Shown here in pieces: positions 1-8,032 of a stretch of DNA of 16,469 nt; position 1 is the first letter of the stretch; each line of letters opens with the position of its first letter. The notes under the pieces are model-generated. The model saw only the letters and a program-made list of their open reading frames with translations. It searched no databases and was not told where the DNA came from. The stretch spans positions 1 through 16,469 of the forward strand of contig CAVIBB010000032.1 of assembly GCA_963640745.1 (NCBI GenBank), in the 5' to 3' direction. This stretch comes from Paratractidigestivibacter sp963640745 (GTDB lineage: Bacteria > Actinomycetota > Coriobacteriia > Coriobacteriales > Atopobiaceae). A program made the translations under genes and the position numbers.

Positions 1-231
1 CACAACCCTCGATTTTGCGAAAATGGCGCGTTGTGAAGGCTAAATTCGGCTATGAAGTCTTCACAGGTGGGAGGGCGACGGTCCGCGACGTCGGTCATGC
101 TGCCGGCCGCCCCCCATCTCGTCTCACAGTTGTGAAGTCTTCACGTCGCAAAGAAGCCCTCACAACCCTCGATTTTGCGAAAATAGCGCGTTGTGAAGGC
201 TAAATCGAGGTGTGAAGTCTTCACAGGTGGG
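1..231. repeat. Palindromic intergenic repeat cluster upstream of tex
   Basis: Positions 1-71 and 161-231 are two direct copies of a 71-bp element, about 65 of 71 bases identical and exactly 160 bp apart. Each carries an outer inverted pair (CACAAC and GTTGTG, 1-6 with 30-35; 161-166 with 190-195) and then the near-palindrome GTGAAGTCTTCAC. That palindrome occurs at 52-64 (first base A), 132-144 and 212-224, so exactly 80 bp apart. No convincing reading frame with a ribosome site covers the region. The cluster may be a protein-binding array or a mobile-type palindromic repeat; its function is unknown. Its left end may lie outside the window. Confidence 0.7.
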
Positions 232-306
232 GGGCGGGCCGACCGGTGACGGCCCGGCGGCCCGGCGACGGCTCGGTGCCCGGCGCGGTCACGGCCCCTG
301 CCCGCC

Positions 307-335
307 TTGCCGCGGCGCGGCGGCGCGGGTATCCT
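307..335 (+). promoter_or_regulatory. Candidate sigma-70-type promoter for tex
   Basis: TTGCCG at 307-312 and TATCCT at 330-335 are separated by 17 bases, and each matches 4 of 6 consensus positions. Transcription would begin about 50 bases before the tex start codon. The assignment rests on position and spacing only, within very GC-rich DNA. Confidence 0.35.
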
Positions 336-391
336 AATGGCTTTTCGCAAACCGCATCGCACCGTGCCCGCCGCGTCACGTGAGGAGTCCC

Positions 392-2539
392 ATGGATCTG
401 ATTGCCCAGCTCGCAGAGGAGCTCAAACTCAAGCCGGCCAACGTCGAGGCCGCCGTCCAGCTCATCGATGAGGGCAACACCATTCCCTTCATCGCCCGCT
501 ACCGCAAGGAGGCCACGGGCAACATGGACGACGCTGCCCTGCGCGCCCTCGACGAGCGCCTGGCCTACCTGCGCAACCTCGAGCAGCGCAAGCGCGATGT
601 CCTCCTTCTCATCGACGCCCAGGGCAAGCTCACGCCCGAGCTCGAGGCCCAGATCCAGGAGGCCACGCAGCTCCAGCGCGTAGAGGACCTCTACAAGCCC
701 TACCGCAAGAAGCGCCTGACCCGCGCGCAGAAGGCCCGCGAGGCCGGGCTCGAGCCGCTCGCCAACATGATCATCATGCAGGCCTCCGCCAAGGGCTCCG
801 CGCTCGACGCCGCGGCCGCCTACGTCAATGCCGAGGCCGGCTTCGACACGCCGGAGAAGGCGCTCGCCGGCGCGTCCGACATCGTGGCCGAGGTCGTGGC
901 CGAGGACCCGGAGAACGTGGCCGACATCCGCGCCTTTACCCAAGCCACGGCAAACATCGAGGTAGAAGCCACCGATCCCACGGAGAAGACCCCCTACGAG
1001 CCCTACTACGCCTACACTGAGCCGGCCGCGAAGATCCCGAACCACCGTGTGCTCGCCATCGATCGCGGCGAGCGCGAGGGCAAGCTCCGCGTGCGCGTGG
1101 CCGTGGACGGCGCCGCCGCGACGGCGCGCCTCGCCGCCCGCTGGCCGCGCCGCCAGGGCGTCTTCGCGCCCGTGTTCGACGCCGCCATCGCCGACGGCTA
1201 CAAGCGCCTGATGGCGCCCTCGCTCGAGCGCGAGTCCCGCGCCCGCCTCACCGTGCGCGCACAGACCGAGGCCATCGGCGTCTTCGCGAAGAATCTCGAG
1301 GGGCTTCTTTGCGCCCGCCCGGTGCGCGGCGCGCGCGTGCTCGCCCTCGACCCCGGCTACCGCAACGGCTGCAAGATGGCCGTCCTCGACGAGACGGGCA
1401 AGCTGCTCGACCACGGCATCGTCTACCCCACGAAGCCGCGCCACGACGTCGCGGGCGCCAAGCGCGAGTTCGCGCGCCTCGTCAAGAAGGACGCCGTGAA
1501 CACCATCGTCATCGGCAACGGCACCGCGAGCCGCGAGACCGAGGAAGTGGTTTCGGAGTTTATTGCCGAGTCCGCGCCCGACCTGCGCTACACCATCGTA
1601 AACGAGGCCGGCGCCTCGGTCTATTCGGCCTCTGAGCTCGCGAGCCAGGAGTACCCGGACCTCGACGTGTCCACCCGCGGTGCCATGAGCCTGGGCCGCC
1701 GCCTGCAGGACCCGCTGGCCGAGCTCGTAAAGATCCCGCCCCAGTCCATCGGCGTGGGCCAGTACCAGCACGACCTCGACCAGGGCGAGCTCTCGCGCGC
1801 GCTCGGCAACGTGGTCGAGGACGTGGTCAACCGCGTGGGCGTGGACGTGAACACGGCGAGCGCGAGCCTGCTCGGCTACGTGTCCGGCATCACGCCGACG
1901 GTTGCGAAGAACATCGTGGCCTACCGCGAGGAGAACGGCCCCTTTACCAGCCGCACCGAGCTCAAGAAGGTGCCCAAGCTCGGGCCGAAGGCGTACCTTA
2001 ACGCGGCGGGCTTCCTGCGCATTTCCGGCGGCAAGAACCCCCTCGACGCCACGAGCGTTCACCCGGAGAGCTACGGCGTGGCCAAGGAGGTGCTCAAGCG
2101 CGCGGGCGTGGGCGCGGGCGAGCTCGAGCGCGGCGGTGTGCCCGACATCGAGGCCCGCGTGGGCAGCGTGGCGAGCCTCGCCGGCGAGCTCGGATGCGGC
2201 GCGCTCACCCTCATCGACATCGTGGCGGAGCTCAAGAAGCCCGGCCGCGACCCGCGCGACGACGCGCCCGAGGTCATCTTTAGCCGCGCGGCCCTCTCCA
2301 TCGAGGACCTGCAGCCGGGCATGGAGCTCAAGGGCACGGTGCGCAACGTGGTCGACTTCGGCGCCTTCGTCGACGTGGGCGTCCACCAGGACGGTCTCGT
2401 GCACATCTCCAAGCTGGCCAACCGCTTCGTCAAGCACCCGAGCGACGTGGTTCGCGTGGGCGACACGGTGCGCGTGTGGGTCGAGAAGGTCGACCTCGAG
2501 CGCAAGAAGATCTCGCTGACCATGGTGCAGGGGAAGTAG
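392..2539 (+). CDS. tex: Tex family RNA-binding transcription accessory protein
   Basis: This is a full-length Tex/YhgF-family protein of 715 residues, the usual length for the family, which acts in the cytoplasm on nucleic acid and transcription complexes. The N-terminal Tex helical region (about 1-190) is followed by a YqgF/RNase H-like domain from about residue 313 (ALDPGYRNGCK). Next come helix-hairpin-helix motifs at about 486-550 (VNTASASLLGYVSGI, then VPKLGPKAYLNAAGFLRI). A C-terminal S1 RNA-binding domain spans about 640-712 (GMELKGTVRNVVDFGAFVDVG). ATG 392 is chosen because GAGGAG lies at 382-387. An in-frame GTG at 380 overlaps that site and would add four residues. The gene is monocistronic and faces the glycerate kinase across a repeat array. 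A long antisense frame over it is a GC-rich shadow. Confidence 0.96.
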   Translation: MDLIAQLAEELKLKPANVEAAVQLIDEGNTIPFIARYRKEATGNMDDAALRALDERLAYLRNLEQRKRDVLLLIDAQGKLTPELEAQIQEATQLQRVEDLYKPYRKKRLTRAQKAREAGLEPLANMIIMQASAKGSALDAAAAYVNAEAGFDTPEKALAGASDIVAEVVAEDPENVADIRAFTQATANIEVEATDPTEKTPYEPYYAYTEPAAKIPNHRVLAIDRGEREGKLRVRVAVDGAAATARLAARWPRRQGVFAPVFDAAIADGYKRLMAPSLERESRARLTVRAQTEAIGVFAKNLEGLLCARPVRGARVLALDPGYRNGCKMAVLDETGKLLDHGIVYPTKPRHDVAGAKREFARLVKKDAVNTIVIGNGTASRETEEVVSEFIAESAPDLRYTIVNEAGASVYSASELASQEYPDLDVSTRGAMSLGRRLQDPLAELVKIPPQSIGVGQYQHDLDQGELSRALGNVVEDVVNRVGVDVNTASASLLGYVSGITPTVAKNIVAYREENGPFTSRTELKKVPKLGPKAYLNAAGFLRISGGKNPLDATSVHPESYGVAKEVLKRAGVGAGELERGGVPDIEARVGSVASLAGELGCGALTLIDIVAELKKPGRDPRDDAPEVIFSRAALSIEDLQPGMELKGTVRNVVDFGAFVDVGVHQDGLVHISKLANRFVKHPSDVVRVGDTVRVWVEKVDLERKKISLTMVQGK

Positions 2540-2563
2540 GCTCCTCTCGCCGCGCCTTGGTGC

Positions 2564-2932
2564 GTCCCGGAAGCGCGCCATACAGCAACGCGAGGCGCCC
2601 GTGCGGCGCGCCGAGCCCCGGAAGCGCATCGCGCAGTAACGAGAAACGCCGCCGAGCCCTGGAAGCGTGTCGCGCAGCAATGAGAAACGCCGCCGCGCCC
2701 TGCAATGACGCCGCCCAGTAACCGGTCGTTACTGGGTGGCGTACTTTTGGGGCGGATGGGGGCTTCTCGTTACTGCGCGGCGTGGTTTTGGGGCGGATGG
2801 AGCCGCGGCGTTACTGGGCGGCGTACTTTCAGGGCGCTGTTGGGACTCGCGTTACTGCGCGGCATCGTTCCAGGGCGCGAGTGAGGGCAGCGTTACTGCG
2901 CGGCGCGATTCCGGGGCTGGGGTCGGGGGAGA
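2564..2932. repeat. 41-bp-period inverted repeat array (GTTACTG family), array A
   Basis: The array fills the gap between the tex stop and the glycerate kinase stop. Five units point right, with GTTACT starting at 2728, 2769, 2810, 2851 and 2892, exactly 41 bp apart. Four units point left, ending at 2722, 2681, 2640 and 2589 (steps 41, 41 and 51). Each unit has a 26-bp core, GTTACTGCGCGGCG followed by a variable stretch and TTCCGGGGC, and then about 15 variable bases. The arms meet head to head at a 5-base centre, 2723-2727. Because both arms share a period, left and right units can pair in register as one long imperfect hairpin. A tandem of palindromic terminators or a protein-binding array are both possible. 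Confidence 0.85.
2708..2742. terminator. Central hairpin of array A, candidate bidirectional terminator
   Basis: The arms 2709-2722 and 2728-2741 form a 14-bp stem with one G-T wobble around loop CGGTC; A2708 and T2742 add one more pair. On the plus strand the stem is followed by ACTTTT. It lies between two convergent genes, where a shared terminator is expected. The T tract is short, so termination efficiency is uncertain. Confidence 0.5.
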
Positions 2933-2945
2933 AGTGTCCGGTCGG

Positions 2946-4103
2946 TTAGCTGTCCGCCCGCACCCCGCGGCCGAGCATGAACGCGCGCGCGGCCGTCTCG
3001 CCGGCAATGGGCAGCAGCGTTTCCACGCCCGCCATGCACTCCTCGAGCGTCGCGGGTCCGGTCGGCGCAGGCACGACGAGGTCGATGCCCGCCTGATAAA
3101 TCCCGCCGAGGTCCTCCGCGCGGCTGCCCACCACGGCGACCACGGGAATGCCGCGCTCCTTGGCGCGCCGGGCAACGCCGACCGGCGCCTTGCCGAACGC
3201 CGACTGCGCGTCCATGCGCCCCTCGCCGGTAATGACCAGGTCGATCCCGTCGAGCGACTCGTCAAGGCGGATCTCGTCGAGCACGTACTCGATGCCGCGC
3301 TCGATGCGCGCGCCGAGCACCGCCGCGAGCCCGAAACCGAGGCCGCCGGCCGCCCCGGCACCGGGCGCCGACGCAAAATCAGCTCCCACCGCCTTGGCAA
3401 GAACCGCCGACCAGCGCCCCATCCAGGCGTCGCACTGGTCCAGCATCTCTGCGGGGATGCCCTTCTGCGGACCGTAGACGCGGACGGCGCCGGTATCTCC
3501 GCACAGCGGGTTCGTCACGTCGGTCAAGGCGACGACCTCGAGGTCGTTCACCTCGGGCGCGATGCCCGCAAGGTCAACGGACGCGACGTCGGCAAGACCC
3601 GCGATCCCGTCTCGCACCTCGACGCCCGACGCGTCGCGCAGCCGCGCCCCGAGCGCGCGGGCCATCCCGGCGCCGCCGTCGCTCGTGGCAGACCCGCCGA
3701 GCCCGACGAGCACGCGCCGTGTCCCTCGCCGCGCGGCATCGAGCAGCAGCTCCCCCACGCCGAAGGTCGACGCGCGCAGGGCGTTCGCGGCGCAGGGCTC
3801 CGCAAGCGTGATGCCTGCCGCCTCGGCCATCTCGATCACGGCGGTCGCGTCGTCGACGATTCCGTACCGTGCGGTGACAGGTGCTCCAACGGGCCCTCTG
3901 ACCTCGAGCTCGATCATCTCGCCTGTCCGCGCCGCCATCACCGCGTCGAGCGTCCCCTCGCCGCCGTCGGCTATCTGCAGGCAGGCCACGCGCGCATCCG
4001 GCACGGCCCTGCGCACCCCCGCGGCCAAAAGCTCGTTGACCTTCCGGCTCGACGCCGACCCCTTGAACGAGTCCGACGCGATGAGCACCGAGATGCTTGC
4101 CAT
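2946..4103 (-). CDS. glxK: Glycerate 2-kinase, GarK/GlxK type
   Basis: This protein of 385 residues matches the class I glycerate kinase family (about 380 residues), which phosphorylates D-glycerate with ATP to 2-phosphoglycerate in the cytoplasm, feeding glyoxylate- or serine-derived carbon into glycolysis. Visible family motifs are DSFKG (11-15), DGGEGT (46-51), the glycine-rich VGLGGSATSDGGAGMA, TNPLCGDTGAVRVYGPQKG, GAGAAGGLGFG and ITGEGRMDAQSAFGKAP. The ATG at 4103 begins MASISVLIASDSFKG, as in relatives, with AAGG about ten bases upstream. A longer frame back to 4220 adds a basic, non-conserved tail and is rejected. No glycerate dehydrogenase or regulator adjoins it, so the substrate source is unknown. 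The exact orthologue (glxK or garK) cannot be told. Confidence 0.93.
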   Translation of the reverse strand: MASISVLIASDSFKGSASSRKVNELLAAGVRRAVPDARVACLQIADGGEGTLDAVMAARTGEMIELEVRGPVGAPVTARYGIVDDATAVIEMAEAAGITLAEPCAANALRASTFGVGELLLDAARRGTRRVLVGLGGSATSDGGAGMARALGARLRDASGVEVRDGIAGLADVASVDLAGIAPEVNDLEVVALTDVTNPLCGDTGAVRVYGPQKGIPAEMLDQCDAWMGRWSAVLAKAVGADFASAPGAGAAGGLGFGLAAVLGARIERGIEYVLDEIRLDESLDGIDLVITGEGRMDAQSAFGKAPVGVARRAKERGIPVVAVVGSRAEDLGGIYQAGIDLVVPAPTGPATLEECMAGVETLLPIAGETAARAFMLGRGVRADS

Positions 4104-4348
4104 GAATGCCCCGCCTTCCGTCCCCGCGGCCTCCGCCGCACCGTGTCGAATGCGCTTCTTGCCAACGTCCGCTCGCGACACACGTGCCGTTTTTCGCCTG
4201 TGTGCCGCACGCCAAGCCAAGCTTACGCCTCTCGCCTTGTGTTGTTCTTCGCGTTGTCTCTAGGTGCGCAAATGATGCGCCGGGGCTGCTATGGTTGGCT
4301 GAGCCGCGGCCCGGTTCATGCTCGGGCCGCTAGGAAGAAAGGACCGCC

Positions 4349-5197
4349 GTGGGCAATCGCGCCACAGATAAACACGCTTTGAAGGAATACGCCGCGCCGC
4401 TGGCGATCCTTGCGATTTTTGAGGTCATCGCGGTCACGCTGTGGCTGACGAAGAATAACCTCTTTTATCTATTTAACTTTAGCTACATCGGGTGCTCGAT
4501 CGCGCTCGGGCTCTTCCTCATGGTGAGGCGTCACCGCCACGCCCGTCGCGTGGTTCAGCTGCTCATTGGCTTGTACATGCTTGTTTACCTTGGCTTTATT
4601 TGCCAAGAAAACATGCAGATCGAGGGTTTCTGGTACTACCTGTTTACCGGGACGTTCGAGGCCGCGACCATCCATTACGCAGTGGCAAAGATCTTCGGGC
4701 CGCTGGTATTTGGGCGCGGATGGTGCGGTTACGCGTGCTGGACGGCCATGATCCTGGACTTCTTGCCGTACAGGGTTCCGCAAGGGCCGCGCCGCCCGCT
4801 GGGCTGGGTCCGGTACGTGACCTTCGCCGTTTCGTTCGCGTTTGTGGCCGCGCTCTTCCTGGCGCATGTGGGTAACATCGAGCGCATCATGTTTTGGGCC
4901 TTTATTTTTGGGAACATCGCCTACTACCTGGTGGGCATTGCCCTGGCCTTCGCGTTTAAGGATAACCGCGCGTTCTGTAAGTACGTGTGTCCCGTCACGG
5001 TGTTCCTCAAGCCGATGAGCCGCCGGGCGCTTCTGCGCATGCGCTGCGACACCGAGAAGTGCGTCGGCTGCGGCAAGTGCCGCCGCGTCTGCCCCATGGA
5101 CGTTGACCCCACGGACAACTCGCCGGCGCGCAAGAACTGCGACGAGTGCATCCTGTGCTTCGAGTGCGCGAAGGCCTGCCCCAAGCACGCGCTTTAG
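4349..5197 (+). CDS. Membrane-bound 4Fe-4S ferredoxin-like protein, NapH/CcoG/NosR-related
   Basis: A 282-residue integral membrane protein with about five or six hydrophobic segments and a cytoplasmic-type C-terminal ferredoxin domain. The membrane part carries two cysteine pairs, CGYACW near residue 132 and CKYVCP near 210, in the places of the paired CX3CP motifs of NapH-like proteins. The C-terminus has two 4Fe-4S motifs, CVGCGKCRRVCP and CDECILCFECAKACP; the second has one extra cysteine. Such proteins pass electrons between quinol and a partner oxidoreductase or take part in metal or redox-enzyme maturation. No partner gene adjoins, so the role is open. The start is GTG 4349, with AAAGGA at 4338-4343. 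An extended -10-like TGCTATGGT at 4287-4295 may drive it. Confidence 0.85.
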   Translation: MGNRATDKHALKEYAAPLAILAIFEVIAVTLWLTKNNLFYLFNFSYIGCSIALGLFLMVRRHRHARRVVQLLIGLYMLVYLGFICQENMQIEGFWYYLFTGTFEAATIHYAVAKIFGPLVFGRGWCGYACWTAMILDFLPYRVPQGPRRPLGWVRYVTFAVSFAFVAALFLAHVGNIERIMFWAFIFGNIAYYLVGIALAFAFKDNRAFCKYVCPVTVFLKPMSRRALLRMRCDTEKCVGCGKCRRVCPMDVDPTDNSPARKNCDECILCFECAKACPKHAL

Positions 5198-5227
5198 CGG
5201 GGAACGCGCATCTCCTGCCGCTGCCGT

Positions 5228-5998
5228 CTAGCGAATAAACGGCAGGTCGGGGAGCTTGTTTTGCTCGATGACCGACTCGAGCATGTGCGCGAAGCCCGCG
5301 GGGTCCTGAATTTGGTACTGCATGTGGTCGTGGCCCTCAAAGACGGGGAAGTTGCCATTGGGGTAGCGCGCCATAACGGCGTCGCGGTACTTGAAGTGGT
5401 CCTCGGCGCGGCCGAACTCCCAGAAGGTTCTGCGCTGGAGGTCGCCGGGCAGGGCGGGGAACGGCTCGTCGATCAGGCTGTCCGCGAGCTGGCGGCGCAG
5501 GTTGGCGTAGGTGAGCGCGCGCCCGGCCTCGATGAAGTACGGCTTGATTGCGTCGTCGTCGCACCACATGATGTGCTTGAGGGTGCCGCCGCGCGACCAC
5601 CAGAGACTCTTTATGGCGAGCCAGAGCAGCGGCGTCATGGCGCGGCGCGTGCCGGCGGGTATCTGCGCGAACTGCCCGCCGTCAAAGAAGACGTGTCCGA
5701 CCTGCCGCGCCGTGGTGGCAAGAAACGCCGTCGCGAGGTCCGCGCCGAGCGAGGACGCGACGATGAGCTCGACGCGGTCGATGCCGCTGGCGGCAAGGTG
5801 GTCCTCGATCTGGGCGAGTTCGTCTTGTTTGCTTACGTAGGCCTGGCCCTCGCAATACACCGTCGAGGTCGGCATGATGCAGAAGTAGCGGTCCTGCAGA
5901 CGCTCCGCGACGCGCTCCGAGCTCGCGCCCGTGACGCCCATCGCGTGGAAGAACAGGATGGTCGGGTTTCTCGCGTCGCCGAGCGTCTGGAATCGCAT
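5228..5998 (-). CDS. Alpha/beta hydrolase fold protein
   Basis: A 256-residue single-domain protein with the alpha/beta hydrolase pattern. A first strand and oxyanion loop (TILFFHAMGVTGAS, about 13-26) are followed by a nucleophile elbow IVASSLGAD, with Ser83 as likely nucleophile in A-S-S-L-G instead of the common G-x-S-x-G. A late GHDH (His223/His225) probably supplies the catalytic histidine. No signal peptide is visible, so it is probably cytoplasmic. The substrate is not known; esterase or acyl-hydrolase is as far as the sequence goes. ATG 5998 is preceded by AAGGGG. It converges on the iron-sulfur gene with 30 bases between stops. A 7-bp stem, CTGCCGT (5221-5227) with ACGGCAG (5239-5245), overlaps its stop codon. 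Confidence 0.85.
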   Translation of the reverse strand: MRFQTLGDARNPTILFFHAMGVTGASSERVAERLQDRYFCIMPTSTVYCEGQAYVSKQDELAQIEDHLAASGIDRVELIVASSLGADLATAFLATTARQVGHVFFDGGQFAQIPAGTRRAMTPLLWLAIKSLWWSRGGTLKHIMWCDDDAIKPYFIEAGRALTYANLRRQLADSLIDEPFPALPGDLQRRTFWEFGRAEDHFKYRDAVMARYPNGNFPVFEGHDHMQYQIQDPAGFAHMLESVIEQNKLPDLPFIR

Positions 5999-6065
5999 TT
6001 TCGCCCCTTCGGAAAGTTAGCTATTGCTTACATCTTAGGCCTGCTACGGGTTTGGGGGCTCGCGC

Positions 6066-6338
6066 GTTGTGGAAATCGGGCTGATGGCAGCTGCGGGGGC
6101 GCGCATGTTGCGTGAATAGGGGTGATGGCAATCGAGCCGGCGGCCATGTTGCGTATATGGGGGTAATGGCAGCGAGAAGGGCGTTTATGTTGCGTAAATC
6201 GGGGTGATGGCAGCGTTTCGGGGGAGTTCCTGTGCCATCCCCCCGTTTCTCGCAACGTCGGGCCTCTTTCTACTGCCATCACCCCGTTTTCGACAACGTC
6301 GAGCCGTCCCTTATTGCCGCCACCCCGTTTTACGCAAC
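6066..6338. repeat. 41-bp-period inverted repeat array (GTTGCGT family), array B
   Basis: Four direct units start at 6066, 6107, 6148 and 6189, exactly 41 bp apart. Three inverted units follow at 6233, 6274 and 6315, also exactly 41 bp apart. Each core is 24 bp, GTTGCGTAAA then TCGGGGTGATGGCA with few changes, and each spacer is 17 bp and unrelated. The arms are separated by a 20-base centre, 6213-6232. The array lies between the galT stop and the start of the hydrolase. It carries no credible gene. The rest of the 5999-6418 gap shows no further recognisable element. Spacers are too short, and orientation too mixed, for a CRISPR array. Confidence 0.85.
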
Positions 6339-6418
6339 GCAGCCACCTCAACGGCAGTGATTGGGCGCGCCCGTCTCTCCCGCGGGCTTCTTGCCGCGAA
6401 CGCCTTACGAAGAAGGCC

Positions 6419-8032
6419 CTACAGCGAGTCGATGAACCTGCGCTGCGCGGCGCGACCCGCCTCGTCCCACTTAAAGACGCCGGCGTCCTCGAGCACGTGA
6501 CCAAAGACCTGGCCCACGCCCTCGCGCAGGACGTCGTCCGCATTGGCCTCGTCCAGCTTGGGATGGACGGCCGCCAGCTCGCGGGCCCACTCGGCGTGGG
6601 AGGCCGTCAGCTCGTCGGCATCGAGCCCCGCGAGGTCGCCCGCCAGCAGGTGCGCCTTCACGGCATCGAGCTCGCGCACCAGGCGCGCGGGCAGGATCGC
6701 CAGGCCCATGACCTCGATGAGGCCGATGTTCTCGCGCTTGATGTGGTGCCACTGCGCATGGGGGTGGAAGTCGCCCAGGGGGTTCGCCTCGCTCGTCACG
6801 TTGCAGCGAAGGGCCAGGTAAACCTCATAGGCGTCGCCGTCGCGGCGCACGACCGGCGTCACCGTGTTGTGCGGGGTGCCGTCCTCGTCGTAGGCGTGCA
6901 CGCCCACGGACTCATCCGTCCAGGCACGCCACGCGTCGATCACGTGGACAGCGGCGTCCAGGACCTCGGCACGATCGTCTCCGCGCAGGCGAAGCACGCT
7001 CAGCGGCCAGCGCAGGACCTGGCCCGCGACCTGCTCGAACCCGGGCATCGTAAAGCTGTCCGCCACCTCGGCGCGCATCATGGGGAAGACGTGGTCGCCG
7101 CCCTGGTAGTGGTCGTGCGAGAGGATCGAGCCGCCCACGATGGGCAGGTCGGCGTTCGACCCGATGAAGTAATGCGGCACGAGTTCAATGAAGTCGAGCA
7201 GGTGCTCGAGGGCATCGCGGTCGATGTGCATGGGGCGATGCGCCGCGCTCATGGCGATGCAGTGCTCGTTGAAGTAGGCGTAGGGGGAGTACTGTAGGCC
7301 CCAGCGCTCGCCGGCGAGCTCGATGGGCACGATGCGCAGGTTCTGGCGGGCAGGATGCGCGCCGCCCGCGGCCGCCGCGCCGCGCCCAGGGTAGCCCTCG
7401 TTCTGAACGCAGAGCTGGCAGGCGGGGTACTTCTCGCCGTCGTTCTTGGCCGCGCCGGCCGCCGCGATCTCGCGCGGGTCCTTCTCGGGCTTGGAGAGAT
7501 TGATCGTGATCTCCAGGTCGCCCCACTCGGTGGCCGTCTCCCACTTGACGTTGCGTGCGATGGCTGCGCGGCGCACGTAGCCCGCGTCGCAGCAGGTGCG
7601 GTAGAAGTCGTCGGTGGCCCCGCGCGGGTCGCCCTCGGCAAGCGACGCGTTAAAACGGGCCGCCACCTGCGACGGCTTGGGCATGAGCTGGCCCATCACG
7701 CGCATGGCGATGCGGTCGCGGCCGCTCGCCGTGTCCTCCTCGGCGCCGTTGGTCACCGCAGCGTCGCCGATGGCAAGAAGCGCCGCCTCGAGGTCGAATC
7801 CCTCGGCCTCGGGCGCCCCGGCGAGCGCCCAGGCCTCCTTAGGCGCCGGGCCCTTGGCGCCGATGGCGTCGAGCACCGTGTTGTAGCACCAGATGCGGTC
7901 CTCGGCGGCGATAAGCCCGCGGGACTCGCAGTAATCGATGAGCTGCTGAATCGTCTGCGACAGCTGAATCGTCTGCGGCAGCTGCGCCTGCTGAGCGCGC
8001 AGCTCCTGCTGGGCCAAATCCGTTAGAGCCAC
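6419..8032 (-). CDS. galT: UDP-glucose--hexose-1-phosphate uridylyltransferase (type 2)
   Basis: This Leloir enzyme exchanges UDP-glucose and galactose 1-phosphate for UDP-galactose and glucose 1-phosphate in the cytoplasm. The 537-residue protein is of the Gram-positive GalT2 type. It shows IDYCESRGLI and IWCYNTVLDAIG near the N-terminus, ILSHDHYQGGDH near residue 302 (active-site H-D-H), and HIKRENIGLIEVMGLAILPARL near the C-terminus. The GTG start at 8032 is chosen because GAAGGGGG lies about ten bases upstream and the frame before it is a shadow of galK. It overlaps the galK stop by ten bases, so the pair is likely translationally coupled. Near the N-terminus an 18-bp tandem duplication (7946-7981) encodes LPQTIQ-LSQTIQ. 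Confidence 0.93.
   Translation of the reverse strand: MALTDLAQQELRAQQAQLPQTIQLSQTIQQLIDYCESRGLIAAEDRIWCYNTVLDAIGAKGPAPKEAWALAGAPEAEGFDLEAALLAIGDAAVTNGAEEDTASGRDRIAMRVMGQLMPKPSQVAARFNASLAEGDPRGATDDFYRTCCDAGYVRRAAIARNVKWETATEWGDLEITINLSKPEKDPREIAAAGAAKNDGEKYPACQLCVQNEGYPGRGAAAAGGAHPARQNLRIVPIELAGERWGLQYSPYAYFNEHCIAMSAAHRPMHIDRDALEHLLDFIELVPHYFIGSNADLPIVGGSILSHDHYQGGDHVFPMMRAEVADSFTMPGFEQVAGQVLRWPLSVLRLRGDDRAEVLDAAVHVIDAWRAWTDESVGVHAYDEDGTPHNTVTPVVRRDGDAYEVYLALRCNVTSEANPLGDFHPHAQWHHIKRENIGLIEVMGLAILPARLVRELDAVKAHLLAGDLAGLDADELTASHAEWARELAAVHPKLDEANADDVLREGVGQVFGHVLEDAGVFKWDEAGRAAQRRFIDSL

Noticed and set aside
221..2680. An 819-codon minus-strand open frame covering tex
   Set aside because: It is antisense to an unmistakable Tex protein, is low-complexity (Arg, Ala, Gly, His, Leu, Val-rich), and reflects the third-position GC of the real gene.
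4104..4220. Longer start for the glycerate kinase
   Set aside because: The added residues are basic and not family-like; the conserved N-terminus begins at 4103 with a ribosome site.
2736..4382. A 548-codon plus-strand open frame across array A and the glycerate kinase
   Set aside because: It starts inside repeats and is the antisense shadow of the kinase; no recognisable domain.
6066..6338. CRISPR array
   Set aside because: Repeats are 24 bp with 17-bp spacers, orientation flips in the middle, repeats vary, and no cas genes are present.
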